Below the pieces are notes generated by a model. It did not search any database. It saw nothing but the letters and a program-made list of their open reading frames with translations, and had not been told where the DNA came from. Positions 36,018 through 45,268 of a stretch of 64,000 nucleotides of DNA are shown piece by piece. Numbering within the stretch: position 1 is the first letter of the stretch; the number at the start of each line of letters is the position of its first letter. The translations under genes were made by a program, and so were the position numbers. The stretch covers positions 1,550,001 to 1,614,000 of the forward strand of contig NZ_CP036523.1 in the NCBI RefSeq assembly GCF_008151785.1, in the 5' to 3' direction. This stretch comes from Peptacetobacter hiranonis (GTDB lineage: Bacteria; Bacillota; Clostridia; Peptostreptococcales; Peptostreptococcaceae).

Positions 36018-37301
36018 TTTGTTTTTTCTATTTTCTTTTACCTGTTTCCAATAAGAATCATAAGCTTTTTCGTTTTTATTTTCTCCTGGAGTATAGTAAG
36101 TTTTTCCATTTAATTCACCAGGAAGATACTGTTGCTCTATCCAATGATTAGGATAATTGTGAGGATATTTATACTCTACTCCTCTTCCCAATTTTTCTGC
36201 TCCTGCATAATGTGCATCTTTTAAATGATCTGGTATATCACCTATATCAGAATTTTCTACATCGTACATAGCTTTCTCTATCGCATCTATTACAGAGTTT
36301 GATTTTGGACATTGAGCTAAATATATAGTAGCCTGTGCAAGTGGCAATCTCGCCTCAGGAAAACCTAGTTGAAGCGCCGACGATACACATGCATATGTTA
36401 TAGACACTGCATTGGGCACAGCTAATCCTACGTCCTCTGACGCCACACAAAGCAACCTTCTAGTTATATTCTGCATATCCTCTGCTTTTATAAGTCTTGC
36501 TAAATAGTGAAGGGCTGCATCTACATCAGATCCCCTTAGAGATTTATGAAATGCGGATAGAATAGAATATCCATCATCGCCTTTTCTGTCGTAACTCAAA
36601 GATTTTGCTGTAGAGCTATCTAAAACATTTTGTAATGTTATATCTACCACTCCAGTAGCTATATTTATACCTAAATTAAATGCAAGTTCTAATCTATTTA
36701 TAGCTGTTCTCATATCGCCGTTACTTATCCGAGCTATATGTTCTAAAGCTTCATCTTCAACATTTCCAATTGTATAAGTTTTATTGTCTTTTAATTTTTC
36801 TACACAATTTTTTAATCCTTCTACAACATCTTCTTTTTCAATAGGCTTAAATTCAAATACAACACTTCTGCTAAGTATCGCCTTGTATATTACAAAATAC
36901 GGATTATCCGCCGTACTAGCTATCAATGTAACTGAACCCTCTTCTATAACTTCAAGAAGCGACTGTTGTTGCTTCCTATTTAATGCCTGGATTTCGTCTA
37001 GCATCAGAATTATTCCATTAAATGAAAATAAATTTTCTCTCTTAGAAGATTCTATGACCTCTTTTATCTCCTTAACACCACAGTTTACTGCATTTAGTTT
37101 TACATATTTTTTTCCTGTTGCGTTGGCTATAATATTTGCCAATGTAGTTTTTCCAGTTCCAGGTGGTCCATAAAATATCATATTTGGAATATTTCCACTC
37201 TGTATTATTCTATTCATAACCTTATTTTCACCGATTATATGACTTTGACCTACCATATCCTCAATTTTACTCGGTCTAAATCTATCAGCAAATGGCTGCA
37301 T
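36009..37301 (-). CDS. rarA: Replication-associated recombination protein A (RarA/MgsA AAA+ ATPase)
   Basis: RarA is a clamp-loader-like AAA+ ATPase that acts at stalled replication forks. The 430-residue protein shows QPFADRFRPSKIEDMVGQSH, Walker A GPPGTGKTTLA, Walker B ILMLDEIQALN, sensor TADNPYF, SRSVVFEFKPI and a C-terminal tetramerisation region with EDVGLAVPNA and YPHNYPNHWIEQQYLP. The ATG at 37301 has GAGGGTGA upstream; an 8-codon longer reading spans that site. The gene lies between codY (separated by a terminator) and the isc cluster. Confidence 0.95.
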   Translation of the reverse strand: MQPFADRFRPSKIEDMVGQSHIIGENKVMNRIIQSGNIPNMIFYGPPGTGKTTLANIIANATGKKYVKLNAVNCGVKEIKEVIESSKRENLFSFNGIILMLDEIQALNRKQQQSLLEVIEEGSVTLIASTADNPYFVIYKAILSRSVVFEFKPIEKEDVVEGLKNCVEKLKDNKTYTIGNVEDEALEHIARISNGDMRTAINRLELAFNLGINIATGVVDITLQNVLDSSTAKSLSYDRKGDDGYSILSAFHKSLRGSDVDAALHYLARLIKAEDMQNITRRLLCVASEDVGLAVPNAVSITYACVSSALQLGFPEARLPLAQATIYLAQCPKSNSVIDAIEKAMYDVENSDIGDIPDHLKDAHYAGAEKLGRGVEYKYPHNYPNHWIEQQYLPGELNGKTYYTPGENKNEKAYDSYWKQVKENRKNKSY

Positions 37302-37336
37302 AATCTCACCCTCTTTAAATTGCATTGTATTAAAAA

Positions 37337-37360
37337 AGGGATACCAATTCTGATATCCCT
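37337..37360 (-). terminator. Intrinsic terminator after codY
   Basis: The minus strand reads AGGGATATC, a short loop, GGTATCCCT and a T-run. It separates the dprA-topA-codY group from rarA. Confidence 0.85.
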
Positions 37361-37396
37361 CTTACTTTTTAATTCATATTTTTTAACAGAAATAAA

Positions 37397-38182
37397 TTAT
37401 CTGTTTTCTTTTGTTTTAGCAAGTTCTTCTAATAACTTGTCATTTAATATTCTTATATGTGTTCCCTTCATTCCAAGAGATCTAGACTCTATAACACCAG
37501 CACTTTCGAATTTTCTAAGGGCATTAACTATAACTGATCTAGTTATACCAACTCTATCAGCTATTTTACTAGCTACTAAAAGACCTTCTTTTCCGTCAAG
37601 CTCAGCAAATATATGCTCAACAGCTTCAAGTTCTGAATATGAAAGAGTTCCTATAGCCATCTGAACAACAGCTTTCTTTCTCATTTCTTCTTCCATTTCT
37701 TCACTTATAGCTCTTAATATTTCAAGACCAACAACTGTAGCTGAATATTCAGCAACAACTAAATCTTCATCGTTGAAGTCTTTTTCATATCTAGTTATTA
37801 TTAATGTTCCTAATCTTTCTCCACTGCCGTGAATTGGAACTACTATTGTTTTTTTGTTTAATCTACCATGTTCATAAGGGAATATTTTTAGCATTTCTTC
37901 GCCAGTTATATTTTCCTTAGTATCTTCTATTTTTAATAGATTTTTAGTATATTCTTCTGGGAACCATTTCTGTTTTGTTATTTCATCTTCTATAACAGAA
38001 CTATCAGCTTCATCAGTTAAATGAAGTCCTAATACCTTTCCTTTTGCGCTTATTATGTAAGTATTAGATTCTAAAACATCACCTAGTACTCCCGCAAGTA
38101 GGTTGAAAGATATATTACTACCACCGCTAGTCTGTAAAGTTTTGTTTATTTTTCTTGTTTTCTGTAATAATTCACTTACCAT
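37397..38182 (-). CDS. codY: GTP- and branched-chain amino acid-sensing pleiotropic repressor CodY
   Basis: CodY binds GTP and Ile/Leu/Val and represses nutrient-limitation genes, often including amino acid transport. The 261-residue protein begins [16 protein letters not shown], has the GAF domain ([20 protein letters not shown]) and ends with a winged helix ([40 protein letters not shown]). The ATG at 38182 is chosen; the ATG four codons earlier touches the AAGGAG ribosome site. It follows topA, the normal clostridial order, with its own candidate promoter. The BrnQ genes in this window are plausible targets. Confidence 0.97.
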   Translation of the reverse strand: MVSELLQKTRKINKTLQTSGGSNISFNLLAGVLGDVLESNTYIISAKGKVLGLHLTDEADSSVIEDEITKQKWFPEEYTKNLLKIEDTKENITGEEMLKIFPYEHGRLNKKTIVVPIHGSGERLGTLIITRYEKDFNDEDLVVAEYSATVVGLEILRAISEEMEEEMRKKAVVQMAIGTLSYSELEAVEHIFAELDGKEGLLVASKIADRVGITRSVIVNALRKFESAGVIESRSLGMKGTHIRILNDKLLEELAKTKENR

Positions 38183-38248
38183 ATCGAAATTCATCTCCTT
38201 GTCAAACTGTTCTACAAAATAAATAAAGTAGTTTGATTAATTATAATA

Positions 38249-38277
38249 ATTTTACCATTTTTTTGATTTTTCCACAA
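38249..38277 (-). promoter_or_regulatory. Possible codY promoter
   Basis: On the minus strand TTGTGG (38272-38277) and TAAAAT (38249-38254) are 17 bp apart, and the -10 is preceded by TGG, giving an extended -10. It lies in the AT-rich 300-bp gap between topA and codY. Confidence 0.35.
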
Positions 38278-38486
38278 AATCTCATTTTTCTTTCTATACT
38301 ACTAAAAAGATTATCACAACTTGAGTTTGATTTCAATATAATTTTGTTACTTTTTTTAATTTTCAATATTTTATATACTATTTTTAATTTTAATTTATTT
38401 CGGAATTGTTCGATTTTGAGCGACAATTCAAAAAGATTTCCACTCAAAGTCATTTTACACTTAAATTAATTAATTTTTTCTTCTTT

Positions 38487-40562
38487 TTATTCTTCTATAG
38501 TTTTCTCGAATCCGCATTCTTTGTTTGAGCAAATATGTTTCTTTCCTTTTTTAGATACTTTCTCTGTCATGTAAGAACCACATTCTGGACACACTTCCTC
38601 CACAGGTTTGTTCCATTCTATAAAGTCACAGTCTGGGTATTTACTGCATCCATAGAACGCTCTTCCTTTTTTAGTTTTTCTTACAATTATTTCGCCTTCT
38701 CCACATTTAGGACATTTTACACCTATTTTATTTACTATAGGTTTAGTGTTCTTGCATTCTGGATAGTTTTTACAAGCCATAAATTTACCAAATCTACCGT
38801 ATTTTATAACCATATTTGATCCACATAACTCGCAAATTTCATCAGTTTCTACATCCATATTTACTTTTTCTATATTTTCAAGTGCTTCTTTTATAGCTTC
38901 TTCAAATGGCTCGTAAGATTCTTTTACAACTTCTTTCCAATTAGCTTCACCTTCTTCAATTGTATCAAGCTCATTTTCAAGTTTAGCTGTGAAATCTACA
39001 TCCATAAGTTTTGCAAAGTTAGCTTCAAGTATTTCAGTTACTAATATTCCTAGCTCTGTTGGCTGAAGACTTGATCCACTCTTTTCTACATATTCTCTAT
39101 TTAATATAGTAGCTATTGTAGGTGCATATGTACTAGGTCTACCTATTCCAAGCTCTTCAAGTGTTTTTACTAAGCTAGCCTCTGTATATCTAGCAGGTGG
39201 CTGAGTAAAGTGCTGCTCTGGGAATATTCCATTGACCTTTAAATCGTCTCCTTCTGATATTTCAGGAAGCATTCTATCTTCTCTATCGTAGAAGTTATAT
39301 ACTTTTGTATAACCATCAAATATCATTTTAGAGCCAGTAGCCTTAAATGTATAGTTTTCTATCTGACACTCTACATTCATAAGTTCAAATTCAGAATCGC
39401 TCATCTGGCTAGCAACAAATCTTCTCCATATTAGGTTGTAAAGTTTGTACTGATCTTTACTTAAAGAGTCTTTTATACTATCTGGAGTTCTATCTACAGA
39501 TGTAGGTCTTATTGCCTCGTGTGCATCCTGAACCTTTTTAGAACTTTTCTTTTCTGAAGATTTCTTTTCTTCTTTATAGTATTCATTTCCTAAAGTTTCT
39601 TTTATAAATACTTCTGCCTTACCTTTTGCTTCTTCTGATATTCTATTAGAGTCTGTTCTTATGTAAGAAATTAACCCTACAGTTCCTTCACCTTTTACAT
39701 CTATACCTTCATATAATTCCTGGGCAATCATCATAGTTTTCTTAGTTGAGAATCCTAATCTATTAACCCCTTCCTGCTGAAGTACACTTGTTGTAAATGG
39801 TTTTGGAGCAGATTTTTTTCTCTTTTTAGACTCAATTTTTACTACATGTAAGTCTTTATTTTCTATTATTTCTAATATTTTATTTACTTCTTCTTCATTG
39901 TGTATTTCGGCTTTTTTACCGTCTATAGCAGATAGTTTGAAGTCTATATCCTCACCTGTTTTAGACTCAGATTTTGCATCTATTGTCCAATATTCCACTG
40001 GTTCAAATGCATTTATTTCTTTTTCTCTATCACAGATTAATTTTGTTGTAACAGACTGCACTCTACCAGCACTAAGTCCTTTTCTAAGTTTCTGCCAAAG
40101 AACTGGACTTATCTGATAACCTAACAATCTATCTATAACTCTTCTAGCCTGCTGAGCATCAACTAAATCTAAGTTAATTTTTCTAGGGTTTTTTATAGCT
40201 TTTCTTATAGCATCTTTTGTTATTTCGTTAAATTCTATTCTACAAGGCTCGTCGTTTTCTATGCCTAGTATATGTTCAAGATGCCAAGAAATTGCTTCTC
40301 CTTCTCTATCGGGGTCGGTTGCAAGATAAACCTTGCTAGCTTTTTTAGCTGATTTCTTTAAATCTTTTATAAGATCCCCTTTACCTCTTATATTTATATA
40401 TCCTGGTTCAAAGTTATTTTCTATATCAATTCCTAATTTACTCTTAGGAAGATCTCTAACATGACCAACAGATGCTTTTACTGTGTAATGGCTTTTACCA
40501 AGGAATTTTTCGATTGTTTTCGCCTTTGCTGGCGACTCGACTATAACTAATATTTTTGCCAA
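38487..40562 (-). CDS. topA: DNA topoisomerase I
   Basis: Type IA topoisomerase relaxes negative supercoils. The 691-residue protein begins with a TTG codon, LAKILVIVESPAKAKTIEKF (first residue Met in the protein). The TOPRIM domain has ATDPDREGEAISWHL, and the active-site tyrosine region is GLISYIRTDSNRIS. Three C-terminal zinc fingers follow (CELCGSNM...CKNYPEC, CPKCGEGE...CSKYPDC, CPECGSYM...CSNKEC). The TTG at 40560-40562 is preceded at 6 nt by GGAGGTG. An ATG six codons earlier lies inside or before the ribosome site and is rejected. It lies 28 bp after dprA. Confidence 0.97.
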   Translation of the reverse strand: MAKILVIVESPAKAKTIEKFLGKSHYTVKASVGHVRDLPKSKLGIDIENNFEPGYINIRGKGDLIKDLKKSAKKASKVYLATDPDREGEAISWHLEHILGIENDEPCRIEFNEITKDAIRKAIKNPRKINLDLVDAQQARRVIDRLLGYQISPVLWQKLRKGLSAGRVQSVTTKLICDREKEINAFEPVEYWTIDAKSESKTGEDIDFKLSAIDGKKAEIHNEEEVNKILEIIENKDLHVVKIESKKRKKSAPKPFTTSVLQQEGVNRLGFSTKKTMMIAQELYEGIDVKGEGTVGLISYIRTDSNRISEEAKGKAEVFIKETLGNEYYKEEKKSSEKKSSKKVQDAHEAIRPTSVDRTPDSIKDSLSKDQYKLYNLIWRRFVASQMSDSEFELMNVECQIENYTFKATGSKMIFDGYTKVYNFYDREDRMLPEISEGDDLKVNGIFPEQHFTQPPARYTEASLVKTLEELGIGRPSTYAPTIATILNREYVEKSGSSLQPTELGILVTEILEANFAKLMDVDFTAKLENELDTIEEGEANWKEVVKESYEPFEEAIKEALENIEKVNMDVETDEICELCGSNMVIKYGRFGKFMACKNYPECKNTKPIVNKIGVKCPKCGEGEIIVRKTKKGRAFYGCSKYPDCDFIEWNKPVEEVCPECGSYMTEKVSKKGKKHICSNKECGFEKTIEE

Positions 40563-40590
40563 AAAACACACCTCCGTCATTAAATTATTC

Positions 40591-41712
40591 TTATATTTTC
40601 ATACTGTAGACCCCCTTTTCAATTTCGAAAATAAGATCATACAGTTTTAATTTTTCTACAATTGGATTTATTTTTTCAATGCCAAATTTAGTTTTTAAAC
40701 ATAGAGAATCCATATCTATACTACCATTTTTTCTGATAATATCAACTAAAATATTCTCATCATCTTCTAAATCCGCATTTATATCGGCTTTTTCTATAGT
40801 ATCATATTTTATTTCTTTTTCAAGTGTTTTAAACTTAAATACTTCAAATTCCTCTAAAACATCATCTATATTTTCAGTTAATTTTGCACCTTCTTTAATA
40901 AGCCTATGACATCCTTTGCTGTTTTCTGAGAATATACTTCCAGGTACAGCAAATACCGACCTTCCTTGCTCTGCTGCAAATTCTGCTGTTATTAAAGCAC
41001 CACTTTTTTTAGCAGCTTCTACTATAATAACACCATCACTAAGACCACTTATTATTCTATTTCTATTTGCAAAATAATGTGGATGAACTTTTTTGTTTAT
41101 TCCATGCTCTGATATCACAGCTCCACCAGAATCAACAATCTTATTCATCAGCCATATATTCGTCTTTGGGAGAGGATTATCTATTCCAGATCCTAAAACA
41201 CCAAAAGTCTTTCCCTTACCTAAAAGGGATGCTTCATGACTTATGGCATCTACTCCTATTGCAAGCCCACTTATTATATCAGCTCCATAATCTGAAAGCT
41301 CTCTAGCAAGCTTTTTAGTACACTCTGCTCCATAAACAGTAGGCTTTCTAGAACCTACTATTCCAATCGAAAAATGTTTGCCTAGTGCAGACAAGTTTCC
41401 TTTGTAGAATAATACTTTTGGAGCATCGTATATATTAGCCAGTTTATATGGGTAATCATCATCTCCAATAACCGAATATTTTACATTCTTTTTATAAAGA
41501 AGTTCTTTATAGTCATCTACGTTCATATTATTTTTATAATTAATGATACTACTCTTAACTTTATCATTTACTCTTTCAAGATTATATATTGTTTTCTCTG
41601 AAAAATCAAATATATCTTTTGTCCCCGGCATTTCTCTTTCAATTTTGTCTATAGTCAAATTATTACAACCAACAACACCATATAACCATAAATACGCATC
41701 TCTTTTATCCAT
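40591..41712 (-). CDS. dprA: DNA processing protein DprA
   Basis: DprA binds incoming single-stranded DNA and loads RecA during natural transformation. The 373-residue protein has a SAM-like N-terminal region, then the Rossmann fold (GIVGSRKPTVYG, ISGLAIGVDAISHEASL, GVLGSGIDNPLPKTN, ISEHGINKKVHPHYFANRNR within two segments, GALITAEFAAEQGR). A C-terminal winged helix completes it. The ATG at 41712 follows AAAGGG; a six-codon longer reading overlaps that site. It sits with comM and yraN, as in many firmicutes, but competence machinery itself is not in the window. Confidence 0.94.
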   Translation of the reverse strand: MDKRDAYLWLYGVVGCNNLTIDKIEREMPGTKDIFDFSEKTIYNLERVNDKVKSSIINYKNNMNVDDYKELLYKKNVKYSVIGDDDYPYKLANIYDAPKVLFYKGNLSALGKHFSIGIVGSRKPTVYGAECTKKLARELSDYGADIISGLAIGVDAISHEASLLGKGKTFGVLGSGIDNPLPKTNIWLMNKIVDSGGAVISEHGINKKVHPHYFANRNRIISGLSDGVIIVEAAKKSGALITAEFAAEQGRSVFAVPGSIFSENSKGCHRLIKEGAKLTENIDDVLEEFEVFKFKTLEKEIKYDTIEKADINADLEDDENILVDIIRKNGSIDMDSLCLKTKFGIEKINPIVEKLKLYDLIFEIEKGVYSMKI

Positions 41713-41764
41713 TTTAAAATTCCCTTTCATTCATTATAATCACTTTTTAATTGCAATATATATA

Positions 41765-43321
41765 CTAATCATTCAATCTAGAAAAATATGTATAATACGT
41801 CCTTCTCATAGAAAACGCCTCTAATATATCACTTTCTTTAATATTTTCCCTCTGATCTAAATCTGCTATTGTCCTCGCTACTTTTAAAAGTTTTATATAA
41901 CTTCTATTACTCAATCTATACTTATTAAAAATCATCTCCAAAACTTTTTCGCTATTTTCATCTATCTTACAGTACTCATCTATATCAGAACTATTCATAT
42001 CTCTATTAAGTTTTCCTGTATTTCCATTGAACCTCTTGTACTGCATATTTCTCGCATTCTCAACTCTTTTTTTAATTTCTTCTGATGATTCATTTTTCAT
42101 TTTAGAATTAATCTCATCAAATGAAACTGATTTCACTTCAGTGAAAATATCAATTCTGTCCAAAAATGGTCCCGATAACTTTCCAAGATATCTTTCTATA
42201 TTGTATCTCCTACATCTACATTCAATATTAGACCTATAATATCCACATGGACATGGGTTCATAGCTGCAACCAAAATAAAATCACTTGGATATGTTACAC
42301 TATATTTTAATCTAGATATGTTCACACTTTTTTCCTCTATTGGTTGTCTCAAAGATTCTAGAGTTTTTCTATTAAATTCTGCAACCTCATCTAAAAACAA
42401 AATTCCTTTATGAGCCAATGTTATCTCTCCAGCCTTTGCATCAGTTCCACCGCCGATTAATGATATTCCTGTAGATGTATGGTGTGGCGCTCTAAAAGGC
42501 CTTCTTTCTATAAGCCCACTTCTCTCAACTGAATTTGAGCAAACACTGTATATTCTACTAACTTCAAGCATCTCATCCCTAGTCATATCTGGCAAAATAG
42601 TAGTCATTCTCTTTGCTAAGAATGATTTTCCAGATCCTGGAGGACCTATCATCAACATATTATGCCCTCCTGCAACAGCTATCTCGGCACATCTTTTTAC
42701 GTAAGTATTACCTTTTATATAGCTAAAGTCTATTTTTTCATCTTCTGTATGATTCTGTTCTTCATCTTTTAATATCTCTGACTTTACACCTTCTATTTCC
42801 AGCTTTGTAATTCCACCATTTAATATAGATATACAGTTTTTTAAACTATTTACAGGTACTATTTCTATATCATCTATGAAGCTACACTCTTTAAAATTAT
42901 CTCTTGGTATAAATATTTTTTCGTATCCATTTTCTTTTGCTCCTATCACAATAGGAAGTATTCCTTTTATAGACTTAACCGTTCCATCAAGCGATAATTC
43001 TCCAACAAATACTGAATTCGTCATTTCTTTATCTTTTGCACGAATTTTATCCCTTAATATCCCCAAACTTATCGGTAAATCTAAAAATGAGCCCTGTTTT
43101 TTCATATCTGCAGGAGATAAATTTACAACTATTCTAGCATTTGGAAATCTGTACCCACTGTTTGTTATAGCTGACTTTACTCTTTCTCTAGCTTCTTTAA
43201 TCTCTGTACTAGCAAGACCTACTATATTAAACGTCGGCATTCCCTTTCCTATATCCACCTCTACTTTTATATCGCAGCTGTCTATTCCTATTATATTTCT
43301 CGAATTTATAGAACTTATCAT
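41765..43321 (-). CDS. comM: YifB/ComM family Mg-chelatase-like AAA+ ATPase
   Basis: The 518-residue protein has an N-terminal Lon-protease-like fold (VEVDIGKGMPTFNIVGLAST), then an AAA+ core with Walker A IGPPGSGKSFLAKR, Walker B GILFLDEVAEF and the sensor MNPCPCGYY. A cysteine-containing CRCRR segment is followed by a C-terminal Mg-chelatase-related domain. ComM is a hexameric helicase that promotes branch migration during transformation in Haemophilus and Vibrio; in clostridia the role is inferred. It lies 12 bp after yraN and about 50 bp before dprA. Confidence 0.94.
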   Translation of the reverse strand: MISSINSRNIIGIDSCDIKVEVDIGKGMPTFNIVGLASTEIKEARERVKSAITNSGYRFPNARIVVNLSPADMKKQGSFLDLPISLGILRDKIRAKDKEMTNSVFVGELSLDGTVKSIKGILPIVIGAKENGYEKIFIPRDNFKECSFIDDIEIVPVNSLKNCISILNGGITKLEIEGVKSEILKDEEQNHTEDEKIDFSYIKGNTYVKRCAEIAVAGGHNMLMIGPPGSGKSFLAKRMTTILPDMTRDEMLEVSRIYSVCSNSVERSGLIERRPFRAPHHTSTGISLIGGGTDAKAGEITLAHKGILFLDEVAEFNRKTLESLRQPIEEKSVNISRLKYSVTYPSDFILVAAMNPCPCGYYRSNIECRCRRYNIERYLGKLSGPFLDRIDIFTEVKSVSFDEINSKMKNESSEEIKKRVENARNMQYKRFNGNTGKLNRDMNSSDIDEYCKIDENSEKVLEMIFNKYRLSNRSYIKLLKVARTIADLDQRENIKESDILEAFSMRRTYYTYFSRLND

Positions 43322-43333
43322 AACTTTCCTCCA

Positions 43334-43681
43334 TCAAAACGCATTGACTATATGTCTAATTTTTTTATCATTCATATATATCTCCACAACATCAAATCGT
43401 ATCGAAACCCTATGTAAATTATTCTTCATTATATATTCTTCTGCTGTTTTCCTTATCTTATTTTGCTTGCTTTTACCCACAGCCTCTGCTGGAAAACCAT
43501 ATCTACAACTACTTCTGCTTTTAACCTCTATAAAAACTATTTCTGTTGTATTAAAAAAGGCTATTATATCGATTTCACCAAATCTTCCTCTAAAATTTCT
43601 TTCTTTTATAGTAGCTCCCTTCTTTTTTAAAAATTCTAAAGCTATATCTTCTCCAATTTTTCCTTTTTCTACATTGTTCAT
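43334..43681 (-). CDS. yraN: YraN/UPF0102 family nuclease-like protein
   Basis: The 115-residue protein has the UPF0102 pattern: KGKIGEDIALEFLKKKGATI, RNFRGRFGEIDIIAF and VFIEVKSRSSCRYGFPAEAV. The E-GEID-(E/Q)xK arrangement matches a restriction endonuclease-like fold. The biological role is not established. It starts the yraN-comM-dprA-topA group, its usual neighbours. Confidence 0.9.
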   Translation of the reverse strand: MNNVEKGKIGEDIALEFLKKKGATIKERNFRGRFGEIDIIAFFNTTEIVFIEVKSRSSCRYGFPAEAVGKSKQNKIRKTAEEYIMKNNLHRVSIRFDVVEIYMNDKKIRHIVNAF

Positions 43682-43847
43682 CTAGTTTTAAACCTCCAAT
43701 CTCTCTCCTATTTTTATTATTTTCATAGAACATATTTTTTATACTTTTCTTTTGAATTTTAATATTTTTATTTGATTTTATCTTTTGTATTTGTGATATT
43801 ATATTTATAGAAGTTTTAATATTTTATGTTTTAAAGGGGGCTTTTCT

Positions 43848-44354
43848 ATGTTAAAAAAAATAGATCCAAAGGAATTAAATGCAAACCCATTCACTCTTTT
43901 AGATAATGATTGGGCACTTCTTATGGCAGGAGATAAAAATTCTTTCAATTCTATGACTGTCAGCTGGGGTGGTGTAGGAGTTCTTTGGAGAAAAAATGTT
44001 ACTACTGTATATGTTAGACAGAGTAGATACACTAAAGAATTTATGGATAATAGCGATTATTATACACTTACTTTCTTAAAAGATGGATTCAAGGATAAAT
44101 TATCTCTTCTTGGTACAAAATCTGGCAAGGAAATAGATAAGATGAATGTAGAAGGGTTAAATCTTGTAGAATTAGAAAATGGTTTTGGCTATGAAGAGTC
44201 AAAGCTAGTATTTGTTTGTAAGAAGTTATTTAAGAATGATTTAAAGGAATCTCAGTTCCTAGTTGATGGATTATTTGACGAATGTTACCCAGACAAAGAT
44301 GACTTCCACACAATGTATATCGGTGAAATAGTTGGATGCTATATAAATGAATAA
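43848..44354 (+). CDS. Flavin reductase-like FMN-binding protein
   Basis: The 168-residue protein (NPFTLLDNDWALLMAGDKNS, FNSMTVSWGGVGVLWRKNVT, TVYVRQSRYTKEFMDNSDYY, YTLTFL, LLGTKSGKEIDK) has the split-barrel fold of flavin reductase/FMN-binding proteins found in anaerobes. It probably binds FMN and transfers electrons; the partner is unknown. A strong AAAGGGGG ribosome site precedes the ATG. It is a single plus-strand gene, divergent from yraN, with a terminator downstream. Confidence 0.85.
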   Translation: MLKKIDPKELNANPFTLLDNDWALLMAGDKNSFNSMTVSWGGVGVLWRKNVTTVYVRQSRYTKEFMDNSDYYTLTFLKDGFKDKLSLLGTKSGKEIDKMNVEGLNLVELENGFGYEESKLVFVCKKLFKNDLKESQFLVDGLFDECYPDKDDFHTMYIGEIVGCYINE

Positions 44355-44393
44355 ATTTATTTATCTCGCATTTATTCTTAAATAAAATAAAAA

Positions 44394-44423
44394 GTGCTAC
44401 CATAATATTTTTTATGATAGCAC
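44394..44423. terminator. Terminator after the flavin reductase gene
   Basis: GTGCTACCATA pairs with TATGATAGCAC around a short T-rich loop and is followed by CTATTTTTG on the plus strand. The other side is A-rich, so it may also serve the convergent small gene. Confidence 0.75.
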
Positions 44424-44471
44424 CTATTTTTGATATTAAGTAGAATTTTTAAGTATTTTGTAAGCTAAAGT

Positions 44472-44717
44472 TTATTGCATTTCTTCTATTTTTTCTTTTA
44501 CACACATGTAATAGTCTTTAGCTTCTAAGATTTGTGCTTCTAGCATGTCTATTAATTCCTGCTGCCAGTCAGCACATTTGTCTTTTAGTTCCATAGGAAG
44601 GGTTCTGTCTGCAATATATCTGTCTATCCAGTCACCAGCAGATTTTATGATCTCTTCTCTTTCTTTTACAAATTTTTCAATTTCCTTTAGTACTGTATCA
44701 TAATTTCTTTCAGTCAT
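44472..44717 (-). CDS. Small helical protein of unknown function
   Basis: This 81-residue protein was not recognised. It is highly charged and probably all helical (YDTVLKEIEKFVKEREEIIK, then ELIDMLEAQILEAKDYYMCV), with a short middle containing WIDRYIADRTLP. A GGAGGGAAG ribosome site precedes the ATG, codon use resembles neighbouring host genes, and a terminator lies beyond its end. These points favour a real gene. It is located between the flavin reductase gene and IS copy 2. No functional motif was seen. Confidence 0.65.
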   Translation of the reverse strand: MTERNYDTVLKEIEKFVKEREEIIKSAGDWIDRYIADRTLPMELKDKCADWQQELIDMLEAQILEAKDYYMCVKEKIEEMQ

Positions 44718-44898
44718 CTGACTTCCCTCCTTATTTATTTGTATATATTATAATTCTATATTAAAACCTTTATTACCTTCTTTTTCTAAAAAATATTTTA
44801 TTATTTTTATACTATTATTATCTTTTTTAAATTTTAATAAATCTAAGCCTTAAAAAGTTAACTTCATACGCTAACTTTTGTTTTTAGGCATAAAAAAT

Positions 44899-44938
44899 AC
44901 TGCCACAGAACACCTTTAAAAGGTGTTCTTGTGACAGT
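44899..44938 (-). terminator. Terminal hairpin of IS copy 2
   Basis: The same 40-nt imperfect hairpin and T-run as in copy 1 lie at the element end beyond the zinc-ribbon gene. It is a candidate terminator and transposition hairpin. Confidence 0.6.
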
Positions 44939-44953
44939 ACCTTTAACTGACAC

Positions 44954-45181
44954 CTAACGGTCGTCAGTTTTTTTGTATTCAAATTTAGCTCCACAATTAG
45001 GACAAATTAATTCTGGCATATTTTTTTCATTTAGCGAAGCTATCGCTCCCAATGAAAAGAATGCATCTTGTCTTAGTTCTTCTAATATAAATTCTGGTAC
45101 TCCTTTTTCAAATCCACAAGACTTACATTCATAATTGTATAACTTTTGTCCTTTACTCATTTCTTCTAATTCTTTTAGCAT
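44954..45181 (-). CDS. IS-associated zinc-ribbon protein (copy 2)
   Basis: This is identical in sequence to the 75-residue protein at 19109-19336, with CxxC pairs at C19/C22 and C60/C63. Its preservation in both copies, with its own ribosome site and -10-like sequence, argues that it is a working part of the element rather than chance cargo. Function is unknown; a role in controlling transposase expression or binding element ends is speculative. Confidence 0.75.
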   Translation of the reverse strand: MLKELEEMSKGQKLYNYECKSCGFEKGVPEFILEELRQDAFFSLGAIASLNEKNMPELICPNCGAKFEYKKTDDR

Positions 45182-45268
45182 ACTATTTCTCCTAATAATT
45201 TTAATTACACTAATTATACACTATTATTTATATTTGAGTATAGCAAAGCTAGCCTATTTAATAGACTT

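Noticed and set aside
38241-38453. 70-codon minus-strand ORF between topA and codY
   Set aside because: It has no ribosome site, a lysine/isoleucine composition expected of AT-rich DNA, and overlaps the likely codY promoter.
42876-43685. 269-codon plus-strand ORF opposite comM and yraN
   Set aside because: It is antisense to two firmly identified genes, has Leu/Ser/Phe-rich content typical of the complement of A-rich coding DNA, and no ribosome site.
44860-44890. AAAGTTA/TAACTTT hairpin next to IS copy 2 as part of the element
   Set aside because: It lies outside the sequence shared with copy 1, so it belongs to the insertion site; as a terminator it is weak.
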